Part shown: in pieces, positions 7,828-15,639 of the stretch | Position numbering within the stretch: the stretch's first letter is position 1 | How the letters are laid out: each line of letters starts with the position of its first letter | From: JBEKYD01 sp049509915 | GTDB lineage: Bacteria > Acidobacteriota > Terriglobia > Bryobacterales > Bryobacteraceae | Assembly: GCA_049509915.1 (NCBI GenBank) | Contig: JBEKZL010000060.1 | Coordinates: 1 to 28,692 of the forward strand | Length of the DNA: 28,692 nt | Reading direction: 5' to 3' | Notes under the pieces: generated by a model | Database searches by the model: none | What the model was told of the DNA's origin: nothing | What the model saw: only the letters and a program-made list of their open reading frames with translations | Translations under genes and position numbers: made by a program

Positions 7828-9759
7828 ATGCCTGAATATCGTTCCCGAACCACCACCCACGGCCGCAACATGGCCGGCGCGCGCAGTCTGTGGCGCGCCA
7901 CCGGAATGCAGGACGGCGATTTCGATAAGCCGATCGTCGCCATTGCCAATTCCTTCACCCAATTCGTGCCCGGCCACGTCCATCTCAAGGATCTGGGCCA
8001 ACTGGTGGCGGGCGCTATCGCCGAAGCCGGCGGCGTGGCCAAGGAGTTCAATACCATCGCCGTCGACGACGGCATCGCCATGGGGCACGACGGCATGCTC
8101 TACAGCTTGCCCTCGCGCGAACTGATCGCCGATTCGGTGGAGTACATGGCCAACGCCCACTGCGCCGACGCCCTGGTCTGCATCTCCAACTGCGACAAGA
8201 TCACGCCCGGCATGCTGATGGCCGCCATGCGCCTGAACATTCCGGCGATTTTTGTTTCGGGTGGACCCATGGAAGCCGGCAGGGTGAAACTGGACGGCGT
8301 GGTGCGCGCGGTGGACCTGATCGATGCCATGGTGATGGCCGCGGACCCCAAAGTCAGCGACGCCGAAACCGCTGACATGGAGCGCTCCGCCTGCCCCACG
8401 TGCGGGTCGTGCTCCGGCATGTTCACCGCCAATTCGATGAATTGCCTCACCGAAGCCCTGGGACTGGCGCTGCCCGGCAACGGCACCATAATCGCTACCC
8501 ACGCCGACCGCAAGCAACTGTTCCTCGAAGCCGGCCGCCGCATCGTCGGGCTGGCGCGCCGATATTACGAGGAAGACGACACCAGCGTGCTGCCACGCGC
8601 CATCGCCGATTTCTCGGCCTTTGAAAACGCCATGACGCTCGATATCGCCATGGGCGGCTCTACCAATACCGTGCTCCACATTCTGGCCACGGCCATGGAA
8701 GGCGGCGTGCCGTTTAACATGCGCGATATCGACCGGCTCTCGCGCCGCGTGCCGAACCTCTGCAAGGTGGCGCCATCCAAATCCGACGTCCACCTGGAAG
8801 ATGTCCACCGCGCGGGCGGCATCTTCGCCATCCTCGGCGAACTGGACCGCGCCGGCCTGATCCATCGCGAAGCGTACACGGTTCATTCGCCCACCATGGG
8901 CGATGCCATCGATCGCTTCGACATCATGCGCCAGCCCGCTCCCGAAGTCCAAAGTTTCTATCTCGCCGCCCCCGCCGGCGTCCGCACCACCGTTCCTTTC
9001 AGCCAGAGCGCCCGCTACGACGCCCTCGACCGCGACCGCGCCCACGGCGTCATCCGCTCCCGTGAACACGCCTTCAGCGCCGATGGCGGCCTGGCCGTAC
9101 TCTACGGCAACATCGCCGAAGACGGCGCCATCGTCAAGACCGCCGGCGTCGATCCCGCCCACCTGGTGTTCTCCGGTCCGGCCCGCATTATGGAAAGCCA
9201 GGACCAGGCGGTGGAAGCGATCCTGCGCGACAAAGTGGTTCCCGGCGACGTCGTCCTGATCCGCTACGAAGGTCCCAAGGGTGGTCCCGGCATGCAGGAA
9301 ATGCTCTATCCCACCAGCTATCTGAAATCCAAGGGTCTGGGCAAGGTGTGCGCCCTGATCACGGACGGCCGCTTTTCCGGCGGCACTTCCGGCCTTTCCA
9401 TCTGCCATGTTTCTCCCGAAGCCGCCGAGGGCGGCGTGCTGGCCCTGGTGGAAGAAGGCGACACCATCGAGATCGACATCCCCAACCGCCGCCTCCTTCT
9501 TGCCATCGGCGATGAACAGTTGGCCGCCCGCCGCAAGGCCACGGATGCGAAAGGCGACGACGCCTATCGCCCCAAATCGCGAAACCGCAAAGTCTCCGCC
9601 GCGCTCCAGGCCTATGCATCCCTGACCAGCAGCGCCTCCCACGGCGCCGTGCGTATCCTGCGCCCCGCATTCGATGGCGCCGCCCGCCTGGCTCAGTTGG
9701 AACGCGAAAACGCGGAATTGAAAAAACAGCTTTCCGAAGTGGGAGTGGCGGGCAAATAA
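7828..9759 (+). CDS. ilvD: Dihydroxy-acid dehydratase
   Basis: The 643-residue enzyme converts 2,3-dihydroxy-isovalerate and its methyl homologue to 2-oxo acids in valine and isoleucine synthesis, in the cytoplasm. Iron-sulfur and signature motifs are CISNCDKITPGMLMA (C118, C122), CPTCGSCSGMFTANSMNC (C189, C192, C195), GLALPGNGT, MGGSTNTVLH and, near the C-terminus, ALITDGRFSGGTSGLSICHVSPEA. The order fits the E. coli-type enzyme. After the usual end (LQAYASLTSSASHGAV) there is an extra tail of about 34 residues with a coiled-coil segment (ARLAQLERENAELKKQLSEV). The frame starts at the ATG at 7828, which suits the family N-terminus (TTTHGRNMAGARSLWRATG). No other branched-chain amino acid gene is adjacent. 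Confidence 0.96.
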   Translation: MPEYRSRTTTHGRNMAGARSLWRATGMQDGDFDKPIVAIANSFTQFVPGHVHLKDLGQLVAGAIAEAGGVAKEFNTIAVDDGIAMGHDGMLYSLPSRELIADSVEYMANAHCADALVCISNCDKITPGMLMAAMRLNIPAIFVSGGPMEAGRVKLDGVVRAVDLIDAMVMAADPKVSDAETADMERSACPTCGSCSGMFTANSMNCLTEALGLALPGNGTIIATHADRKQLFLEAGRRIVGLARRYYEEDDTSVLPRAIADFSAFENAMTLDIAMGGSTNTVLHILATAMEGGVPFNMRDIDRLSRRVPNLCKVAPSKSDVHLEDVHRAGGIFAILGELDRAGLIHREAYTVHSPTMGDAIDRFDIMRQPAPEVQSFYLAAPAGVRTTVPFSQSARYDALDRDRAHGVIRSREHAFSADGGLAVLYGNIAEDGAIVKTAGVDPAHLVFSGPARIMESQDQAVEAILRDKVVPGDVVLIRYEGPKGGPGMQEMLYPTSYLKSKGLGKVCALITDGRFSGGTSGLSICHVSPEAAEGGVLALVEEGDTIEIDIPNRRLLLAIGDEQLAARRKATDAKGDDAYRPKSRNRKVSAALQAYASLTSSASHGAVRILRPAFDGAARLAQLERENAELKKQLSEVGVAGK

Positions 9760-9764
9760 ACACC

Positions 9765-9898
9765 GCTCGAGTCCGAGCCGTGACCGTCAGGGAACGGTTG
9801 CCCGTACTGGAATACCGCTCCGCTTCGGTCGCGCCCTGCGCGGAGCTTCGATAGGGTCCCGGCAACCGCTCTCTTACGATCGCGGCTCGGACTCGCGG
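9765..9898. repeat. Inverted pair of family 1 repeats between convergent genes
   Basis: The arm at 9765-9803 (containing CGAGTCCGAGCCGTGACCGT and GGAACGGTTGCCCG) is nearly the exact reverse complement of 9860-9898 (GGCAACCGCTCTCTTACGAT, then CGCGGCTCGGACTCGCGG). The 56 bases between hold a smaller hairpin, GCTCCGC (9816-9822) with GCGGAGC (9840-9846). The pair sits 5 bases after the ilvD stop and 30 bases before the porin stop, so on RNA it would fold into a long hairpin for both genes and could serve as a two-way terminator. It lacks a U-run. Confidence 0.7.
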
Positions 9899-9927
9899 CA
9901 TGCAGTGCGCCCGGCAGTTGTGGCCAC

Positions 9928-12024
9928 TCAGAACGACCACAGCAAACTGGTGAACCCGGTGTGCGCGTGGTAGTTTTCGTAATACGAGAAGAGCTGGAAC
10001 TGTTCGTTATAGCCGTAATACTGCCAGGCGGCGTTCCAGCGCAGCTTCGGCGTGATGCGAATCGATACCCGCGCCATCGGCGATTGGTAAGTGAGCGGGA
10101 AGGTTTGTACCGAGTCGAGCAGCGCCGCCGCTCCGGTAGCCCCCGAAGGCGCCGCCGTGGCGCGGCCGTCGCCGGTATCCTTGGTGATGGTGTAACCCAC
10201 GAATAAGTCCGCCCGCCGCCCGATGGTGAATCGCCCACCGGCGTTGGCCGCGTGAATGTTGCTGATATAGATGGAATCGTAGCCTGTCTGTAACTGCGGA
10301 AACGTGGCGCCGGCGAAAAACTCCACGCCGCCGACGGTATCGAGGTGCAATTTGCTGTAACTGGTGTCCAATGACAACCATCGGTTCACCAGCCACGATG
10401 CCGACCCATTCGCCTGGCGCGAACGCGAGCTGTAAGTCGTAAATGAGAGCGGCGCGTTTTCGTTATAGACTTCCCGATAAGTCGCTCCCAGTTGCAGCTT
10501 CTTGGTGCGGTATTGGGTGCGGCCGCCTAAGGTGTGATAGTTACGGTCACTGATCGGCGTTAGCGCGCCGCTGTCGTGTCCCGCTTCGCCTTCCAGGTTC
10601 ACCGTCCAGGGCTTGACCGGCCGCAAGCGCAAACCGGCCGAAACGCCGCTCAACGTGCTCTCCTGGGGGTAAAGATTGCTCAGGGAGCTGTTGGGTATGC
10701 TCGGAACCGATTCGGCTTCCTCGACGCGGATCTGCCGGTCCGAGTAAGTGTAACCCGCGTAAAGTCCCAGCCATTTGCGCCCATTGTAGTGAAGCTCGGT
10801 CGAATTACTCACGGTTCGCACGCCCAGAAAGTCGAAGCTCAGGGTAGTAAGGCTGCCGGCGCCGTAATCGTATTCGGTGTAATAGGAATCGCCGTCGATG
10901 CGGGTGTTGCTCACCGCCGTGTGATTGACGATCGCGAGCTTGTCGCTGGGGAACAGGCTCAGGTTGAAATCCCCCGCCAGCGCCGGCCGCTGGGCGTCGC
11001 CCGACACCAGAATCTGCCGGTTGGCCGAGCCGCCGAAGCGGTCGAGGCCGGTTGCCAGTTCGTCCAGGGCGAAGTTGCCATTTCCGCTGGCATAGCTCAG
11101 GCGCGCGTTCACCGCCCATGGCTTTCGGTTGGTAAACAGGCTGCCCAGCCAGGAAGGGTTGGACCCGTGGTAAGGCTCGGTGCGGGAAAACGTCTGCAGC
11201 GCGGAGGGATCGTTCGCCTCGGTGGACGCTTCCCCAGCCGTCAGGCTGCTCATCGAATCGTCTTTGAAAAACTCCCAGGTCCGGCGTAACAGGATGGTGA
11301 ATCCGGCCAGGTGCAGCGTCGTCCCCAAACGAAACTCGTTCCACTGCTGGCGCACATCGGTGAAGACAGGGAAGGCGATGCTTTCGGTGTCGAATTCCTG
11401 TGCGGTAGTAAGTCCGGGCCCGGTCTGCGTGTTGCGGCTGTAACCCACATCGAACCGCACCAGCCGGTTGTCCGGCAGCAGCGTCAAATCGTGATCCTGC
11501 ATGAGACGTGTGGTATTGAGCAGGTGTCCGCCGCCGGAAATTACCACTCCCGGATTGAAATACTGGTTTTCCCTCCAGGTCATGTCGTAGCGGTAGAGAC
11601 GTTTCTTGCGCACGCGCAGCGTCACCGACTCGTAAGGGTCGTTGCCCAGGCCGGCGGTAGTCAGCAGAATCTCGTCGAAGTATCGGCCGTGCCCGTCCTT
11701 CGAATCGATCGTCAACGTACTCCCCAGCAGCCGCAAACCATTGCCGTAGTTGATGTCGCTGCGATACAGGCCGTCGTTGCCGCCGGTCAAAGCGAAACGA
11801 TATCCGGTCTCGAACGAATCGGTGATGTTGTATCCGCCTATGTCCTCGCCGCGGGCGGAGCCCACCGCTTGCGCCTGCAGCGGGGTAGCGCCGGCAACCG
11901 CCGCGAGGAATAGGGCCAAGATTCCGCACCGATGGTGGGGCGGACCCCCTGGTCCGCGCGGGTCCCCCTGGACCCGCTCTTGTCCGCCACGCCATTGGTC
12001 AGGATGTTCGACGACTATCCTCAT
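9928..12024 (-). CDS. MtrB/PioB-like outer-membrane beta-barrel of a decaheme cytochrome conduit
   Basis: The frame has 698 codons from the ATG at 12024, which follows GAGGTG and lies 4 bases after the cytochrome stop; translation is probably coupled. The hydrophobic stretch LALFLAAVAGATPLQAQA ends a signal peptide. The rest alternates polar and apolar residues with aromatic girdles and ends in ...TSLLWSF, the C-terminal phenylalanine of outer-membrane barrels. Early marks IGGYNITDSFETGYRF and YNGNGL-like repeats, with its position beside a decaheme cytochrome, fit the MtrB/PioB family, where the barrel sheathes the cytochrome in the outer membrane. I see no CXXC near the N-terminus as in Shewanella MtrB. 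Residues about 11-30 are encoded by a family 2 hairpin repeat; a TTG at 11919 just before the signal peptide core is an alternative start (663 residues). Confidence 0.78.
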   Translation of the reverse strand: MRIVVEHPDQWRGGQERVQGDPRGPGGPPHHRCGILALFLAAVAGATPLQAQAVGSARGEDIGGYNITDSFETGYRFALTGGNDGLYRSDINYGNGLRLLGSTLTIDSKDGHGRYFDEILLTTAGLGNDPYESVTLRVRKKRLYRYDMTWRENQYFNPGVVISGGGHLLNTTRLMQDHDLTLLPDNRLVRFDVGYSRNTQTGPGLTTAQEFDTESIAFPVFTDVRQQWNEFRLGTTLHLAGFTILLRRTWEFFKDDSMSSLTAGEASTEANDPSALQTFSRTEPYHGSNPSWLGSLFTNRKPWAVNARLSYASGNGNFALDELATGLDRFGGSANRQILVSGDAQRPALAGDFNLSLFPSDKLAIVNHTAVSNTRIDGDSYYTEYDYGAGSLTTLSFDFLGVRTVSNSTELHYNGRKWLGLYAGYTYSDRQIRVEEAESVPSIPNSSLSNLYPQESTLSGVSAGLRLRPVKPWTVNLEGEAGHDSGALTPISDRNYHTLGGRTQYRTKKLQLGATYREVYNENAPLSFTTYSSRSRQANGSASWLVNRWLSLDTSYSKLHLDTVGGVEFFAGATFPQLQTGYDSIYISNIHAANAGGRFTIGRRADLFVGYTITKDTGDGRATAAPSGATGAAALLDSVQTFPLTYQSPMARVSIRITPKLRWNAAWQYYGYNEQFQLFSYYENYHAHTGFTSLLWSF
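11924..11993. repeat. Hairpin repeat element, short form (family 2), inside the porin 5' end
   Basis: GGTGGGGCGGAC (11934-11945) is inverted against GTCCGCCACGCC near 11982-11993. The inside holds palindromes such as GGGTCCCCCTGGACCC. The first half matches 5277-5325 closely, and the flank CCGCA...ATGG is also shared. Here the element is translated as part of the porin frame if the 12024 start is used, without breaking the frame. Confidence 0.6.
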
Positions 12025-12028
12025 CGCA

Positions 12029-13006
12029 TCACCTCAGAAAGAACGCATCCGCGTTGGAGCCGTGAATGCGCACGTGGCACGTAGTGCAGCGCTGATACTT
12101 GGGATCGAGCAGATTGTGCTGCGCGGATTGAATATCCACGCCCGCCAGGCGCGTTCCGGTGCCGCCGCCGTTGTGGCATTCCAGGCAGAGCGTCAGCAGC
12201 ACCGGCCGCCGCAACAGACGCCCGTTGGTCGATCCGTGGGGATAGTGGCAGGTTTCGCAGCCCTCCACGGCGGTGGGCGCGTGCTCGTACGCGAACGGGC
12301 CGCGCATGTCGGCATGGCATTTCAAACAGGCTTCGTCGTTGGCCGCGGCCTGGTCCACCATGCGCGGCCGCGACCCCATCCGCCACGTGGGCGCGAACGT
12401 CCCATGCGGGTTGTGACAATCCCAGCAATCCATGAAGCCTTCGTTGACCCGATGTTTGGAGGGCATCTCGAACTGCGCGCGAACGGCGGCGTGGCATGCC
12501 AGGCACGTCTCACTGCGTTTCTTCGCCAGCAGGAATTTCGCGCCTGGCGAATGATGGATGGAGTGGCAATCGGTGCAGGTGACGCCGTTCAGGGTGTGCT
12601 CGGAGCGGCGGATGTTGGATTTCTGAAAGTCCTTGCCGTGGCAGGTGAGGCAGACCTCCATGGTCCGTTTCGGCTGCATTAGCGAAAACGCATTGACGAT
12701 GGTTGCCTTCCCGCCGCGGGCCGCTACGTGCGCCTGTCCCGGACCGTGGCAGCTCTCGCAACCGGTCTCGGCCGGCGGCAGATCGCCCGCCGCCAGCGAC
12801 TGGTAGTGCGGGTTCTTGTAGAAAGGCGTCCAAATGTCCACGTGACAGCTTTTGCACGCATTGCTCCCTACAAAACCCGTTGCGGGAGGCTGCGCGGTTT
12901 GCGCCGCGGCGCTGGGCGCTACGCATAGGAATCCAAGCGGCGCCAGCCAGCCTGCGAGCAGGCAAATCGGCTGTCTAACCTTGCTTGACCCCCTCCCCAT
13001 TGACAT
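12029..13006 (-). CDS. Decaheme c-type cytochrome, MtrA/DmsE-like
   Basis: The 325-residue protein has a signal peptide (about 1-36, ending near PSAAAQ) and exactly ten CXXCH haem motifs, at C51, C83, C119, C144, C168, C194, C227, C250, C274 and C307. Length and haem count equal those of MtrA and DmsE, periplasmic decahaem proteins that insert into an MtrB-type barrel and carry electrons between the periplasm and the outside. Haem attachment would occur in the periplasm through the cytochrome c maturation machinery, which is not in the window. ATG 13006 is used; an in-frame ATG at 13000 is possible. TATCAT (13019-13014 on this strand) lies 7 bases ahead and no Shine-Dalgarno is present. The barrel gene follows after 4 bases. 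No outer-surface MtrC-like cytochrome is adjacent. Confidence 0.93.
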   Translation of the reverse strand: MSMGRGSSKVRQPICLLAGWLAPLGFLCVAPSAAAQTAQPPATGFVGSNACKSCHVDIWTPFYKNPHYQSLAAGDLPPAETGCESCHGPGQAHVAARGGKATIVNAFSLMQPKRTMEVCLTCHGKDFQKSNIRRSEHTLNGVTCTDCHSIHHSPGAKFLLAKKRSETCLACHAAVRAQFEMPSKHRVNEGFMDCWDCHNPHGTFAPTWRMGSRPRMVDQAAANDEACLKCHADMRGPFAYEHAPTAVEGCETCHYPHGSTNGRLLRRPVLLTLCLECHNGGGTGTRLAGVDIQSAQHNLLDPKYQRCTTCHVRIHGSNADAFFLR

Positions 13007-13031
13007 ACTTACAATGATACGCAGCTATAAT
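13000..13031 (+). promoter_or_regulatory. Promoter with consensus hexamers and a 20-base spacer for the aminotransferase operon
   Basis: TTGACA (13000-13005) and TATAAT (13026-13031) both match the sigma-70 consensus, but are 20 bases apart instead of 17. The -35 box lies inside the first codons of the divergent cytochrome gene. Transcription would start near 13038, 8 bases before the ATG at 13046. Overstretched spacers are typical of promoters that need an activator such as a MerR-type protein; no such dyad is obvious in the spacer. The divergent -10 candidate of the cytochrome gene (ATGATA, 13014-13019) lies inside the spacer, so the two promoters would compete. Confidence 0.5.
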
Positions 13032-13045
13032 CCATTCAAAACCCA

Positions 13046-14416
13046 ATGCCCAATGATTTAACTTTCGTTTCGAAGTGCGTTTGCCCGGTAGACACCCGTT
13101 ACCGGCGCATTGTGACCGATCTACCGGCGCCGGAATCGCTCGCACTCCTGGAGAAGCTCAGGCAGTTCGAGCCGCGCGCCATGGCCGGACAGCCACCCGT
13201 TGTCTGGCACCGCGCCGAAGGCTTCCAGGTGGAGGACGCGTGGGGCAATCGCTGGATCGATTGGAGCTCCGGCGTGCTCATCGCCAATGCCGGCCACGGA
13301 CGCAAAGAGGTTGCCGATGCCATCGCGCGCCAGGCCGCGGCGCACCTGCTCACTACCTTCTCTTTCGCCAACGAACCGCGCGCCGAACTGGCCGCCAGGC
13401 TCGTGTCGATTCTGCCCGACCCGCTGCGCAAGGTGTTCTTGTATACCACCGGCAGCGAAGCTATCGAGTGCGCCATCAAAATATGCCGTATCTGGGGGGT
13501 TCGAACCGGCGGCCGGTCGAAACACGTCATCGTCAGCTTCCACCAAGCCTTTCACGGCCGAACTCTGGGTGCTTTGCAGGCCGGCGGCATTCCGCAGGCC
13601 AAAGAGTGGGTGGTGAACCTCGACCCCGGTTTCGTGCAGGTTCCCTTCCCCGATGGCTTCCGCGTCACCGACACGGATTTCAGCGCCTTCGAACGGGCTC
13701 TCGGGGAGCGTGGCGTGGAGGCCGCCAACGTGGCCGGTGTGATGCTGGAAACTTTCCAGGGCGGTAGTTCGGCCTTCGCGCCGGTCCCATACATGCGCGC
13801 GCTGCGCCAATGGGCGACCCGGCACGGGGCGCTGCTGGTATGCGACGAAATCCAGGCCGGCTTCGGCCGTACCGGCAAACTCTGGGGATTTGAGCACTAC
13901 GGCATCGTTCCCGATCTGGCGGTGTTCGGCAAGGGCATTTCCTCTTCCCTACCCCTTTCCGCCGTGGCCGGCCGCGCCGACGTGCTGGACGTCAACCCTC
14001 CCCTCAGCATGACCTCCAGCCACGCCGGCAACCCGGTCTGCTGCGCCGCCGCGCTGGCCGCTCTCGGCCTGATCCTCGACGAAAACCTGGTGGAGCGCGC
14101 CGCCCAAACCGGCGAGTTGCTGCACCGCAAGCTGGCCGTCATCGCCTCACGGTTTCCGCAAATCGGTTGCGTCAGCGGCAAAGGGCTCGTTGCCGGGCTG
14201 GCCTGCGTGCGCCCCCATACCACCGAGCCCGATTCCCGGCTCGCCTTCGAGATCGTTCGCCGGGCTTTCGCACAGGGCGTACTGATGTTCGCGCCGGTCG
14301 GTTTCGGCATGGCCACGGTGAAAATCGCGCCGCCGCTGGTAATCCCCGAAGACGCCATTGAAGAAAGCGTCGGAGTGCTCGAAGAGGCTATCGGGCAAGC
14401 CGTGGAAGCCCAATGA
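13046..14416 (+). CDS. Class III PLP-dependent aminotransferase (aspartate aminotransferase family)
   Basis: The 456-residue protein has the fold-type I, class III pattern: WGNRWIDWSSGVLIANAGHG near residues 70-90, FLYTTGSEAIECAIKICR, FHQAFHGRTLGALQAGG, LLVCDEIQAGFGRTGKLWGFE with the PLP-ring aspartate D267, and AVFGKGISSSLPLSAVAG with the Schiff-base lysine K296. It probably moves an amino group between an omega-amino compound, or an amino sugar/cyclitol, and a 2-oxo acid; the substrate is not evident. The N-terminus (residues 1-30) contains CVCPVDTRYRRIV, which looks conserved rather than spurious, so the ATG at 13046 is kept; GTG at 13112 is the alternative. Its TGA overlaps the ATG of the next gene (ATGA). 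Confidence 0.88.
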   Translation: MPNDLTFVSKCVCPVDTRYRRIVTDLPAPESLALLEKLRQFEPRAMAGQPPVVWHRAEGFQVEDAWGNRWIDWSSGVLIANAGHGRKEVADAIARQAAAHLLTTFSFANEPRAELAARLVSILPDPLRKVFLYTTGSEAIECAIKICRIWGVRTGGRSKHVIVSFHQAFHGRTLGALQAGGIPQAKEWVVNLDPGFVQVPFPDGFRVTDTDFSAFERALGERGVEAANVAGVMLETFQGGSSAFAPVPYMRALRQWATRHGALLVCDEIQAGFGRTGKLWGFEHYGIVPDLAVFGKGISSSLPLSAVAGRADVLDVNPPLSMTSSHAGNPVCCAAALAALGLILDENLVERAAQTGELLHRKLAVIASRFPQIGCVSGKGLVAGLACVRPHTTEPDSRLAFEIVRRAFAQGVLMFAPVGFGMATVKIAPPLVIPEDAIEESVGVLEEAIGQAVEAQ

Positions 14417-15579
14417 CGCCCGGCGTATTGGTGGTCGGCGCCGGCATGATCGTCCACGACCAGGTGCTGCCGTCTCTCTACCAACTGCAGCGCCTCGGCC
14501 GCGTCGGCGCCATCGAGATCTGCGCGACTCAATATCGGAGCGTCGAAGCTCTGGCCGCGTCCGAGACTCTCGTTCGCGCCTTCCCCGGTCAATCGTTTTG
14601 CCCGCGGCCCGATTCGTCCTTCTCCGGCCGGCAACCGGAACTCTTTCGCCAGCGCATCGCGCACCTGGCGCCACGGCAGATCGTCTTCGTAGCCGTCCCT
14701 GACCAGTTACATTACCAGGTGATTCAGGCGGCACTGGCGGCAAATCAGCACGTGCTGTCGGTGAAGCCGCTGGTTCTGGATCCTGTTCAGGGTGCGGAGA
14801 TCGCCTCCGAAGCCAACCGGCGCGGCGTGTTCGTGGGCATCGACTACCACAAGCGCTTCGACGACCGCAGCCTGATGGCCCGCCGAGCCTACCGCGAGGG
14901 CCGCTTCGGCGAGTTCCGCCTGGGTTCGGCCTGCCTGCTGGAAAAGTGGTATTACCGTAACTCGAATTTCCAGAACTGGATGACCGTCGAACATTCCGAT
15001 GCCTTCACCTACATCGGCTGCCATTATGTGGACCTGGTACACTTTATTACCGGCCTGGAGCCTGCCGCCGTGTCCGTCTACGGCATCCGCGACCGCTTCC
15101 CCAACGGTGGCGAAGCCTATCTCTGGACCGATGCGCGCGTGATCTGGACCAACGGCGCCTGCCTGAACGTGCAGAACGCGTTGGGCTTTCCCGACGGCGC
15201 GCCAGGTTCCAACATTCAGGGCCTGACCCTCTATTGCCAGGGGAAAGACGCCGGCGGCTGGCTGGCCCATTCCGACCAGTATCGCGGCCTGCAGTATTGT
15301 TTCCGCAATCCGGTCGTCTACACCGAACCAAGCCCGGACTATTTCCAATACGTCGATCTGGGAGGCCCCGGCCTGGTCCCGGTAGGCTACGGCTTTCGTT
15401 CCATTGAAAAAATGGTGGCGACGGTCGCCGGCCTGGAGAGCGGCAGCAACACTCTGGAGGAAATCGACCGCGCCGGCATCGTCGCCACCCCGCGCAACAG
15501 CGCCTTCAACGACCGTGTCATCCACGCGGCGCGGCAATCGATATTACAAGGCGGGCGACCAGTCGAAGTGCAGCGGTAG
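14413..15579 (+). CDS. Gfo/Idh/MocA family NAD(P)-dependent oxidoreductase
   Basis: The 388-residue protein starts with a Rossmann fold (VLVVGAGMIVHDQVLPSL, glycines at 9 and 11). Family features are VAVPDQLHYQVIQAAL, K118 in LSVKPLVLD (in place of the usual EKP), DYHKRFD (144-150) and H204 in GCHYVDLVHFITG, the usual catalytic or substrate-contacting residues. Members oxidise or reduce a hydroxyl group of sugars, inositols or related compounds. The gene overlaps the aminotransferase by 4 bases, so the pair should be made together and could act in sequence on one substrate, for example oxidation of a hydroxyl followed by transamination. A two-way hairpin follows at 15596. Confidence 0.88.
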   Translation: MTPGVLVVGAGMIVHDQVLPSLYQLQRLGRVGAIEICATQYRSVEALAASETLVRAFPGQSFCPRPDSSFSGRQPELFRQRIAHLAPRQIVFVAVPDQLHYQVIQAALAANQHVLSVKPLVLDPVQGAEIASEANRRGVFVGIDYHKRFDDRSLMARRAYREGRFGEFRLGSACLLEKWYYRNSNFQNWMTVEHSDAFTYIGCHYVDLVHFITGLEPAAVSVYGIRDRFPNGGEAYLWTDARVIWTNGACLNVQNALGFPDGAPGSNIQGLTLYCQGKDAGGWLAHSDQYRGLQYCFRNPVVYTEPSPDYFQYVDLGGPGLVPVGYGFRSIEKMVATVAGLESGSNTLEEIDRAGIVATPRNSAFNDRVIHAARQSILQGGRPVEVQR

Positions 15580-15595
15580 ACCCGGCGGCCTGGCG

Positions 15596-15630
15596 TGGGG
15601 CAGACCATTGCTTTTGTGGTCTGCCCCCCA
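15596..15630. terminator. Bidirectional hairpin terminator
   Basis: TGGGGCAGACCA (15596-15607) pairs with TGGTCTGCCCC (15617-15627) around a 9-base T-rich loop. It lies between the convergent oxidoreductase stop (15579) and the receptor stop (15640). There is no clear U-run on either strand, but the stem is long and GC-rich. Confidence 0.7.
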
Positions 15631-15639
15631 TCACTGGAT

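Noticed and set aside
6994..9642. Very long open frame (882 codons) on the minus strand
   Set aside because: It is antisense to ggt and ilvD, is rich in G, H and A as is typical of shadows of GC-rich genes, spans two clear genes and has no recognisable domain.
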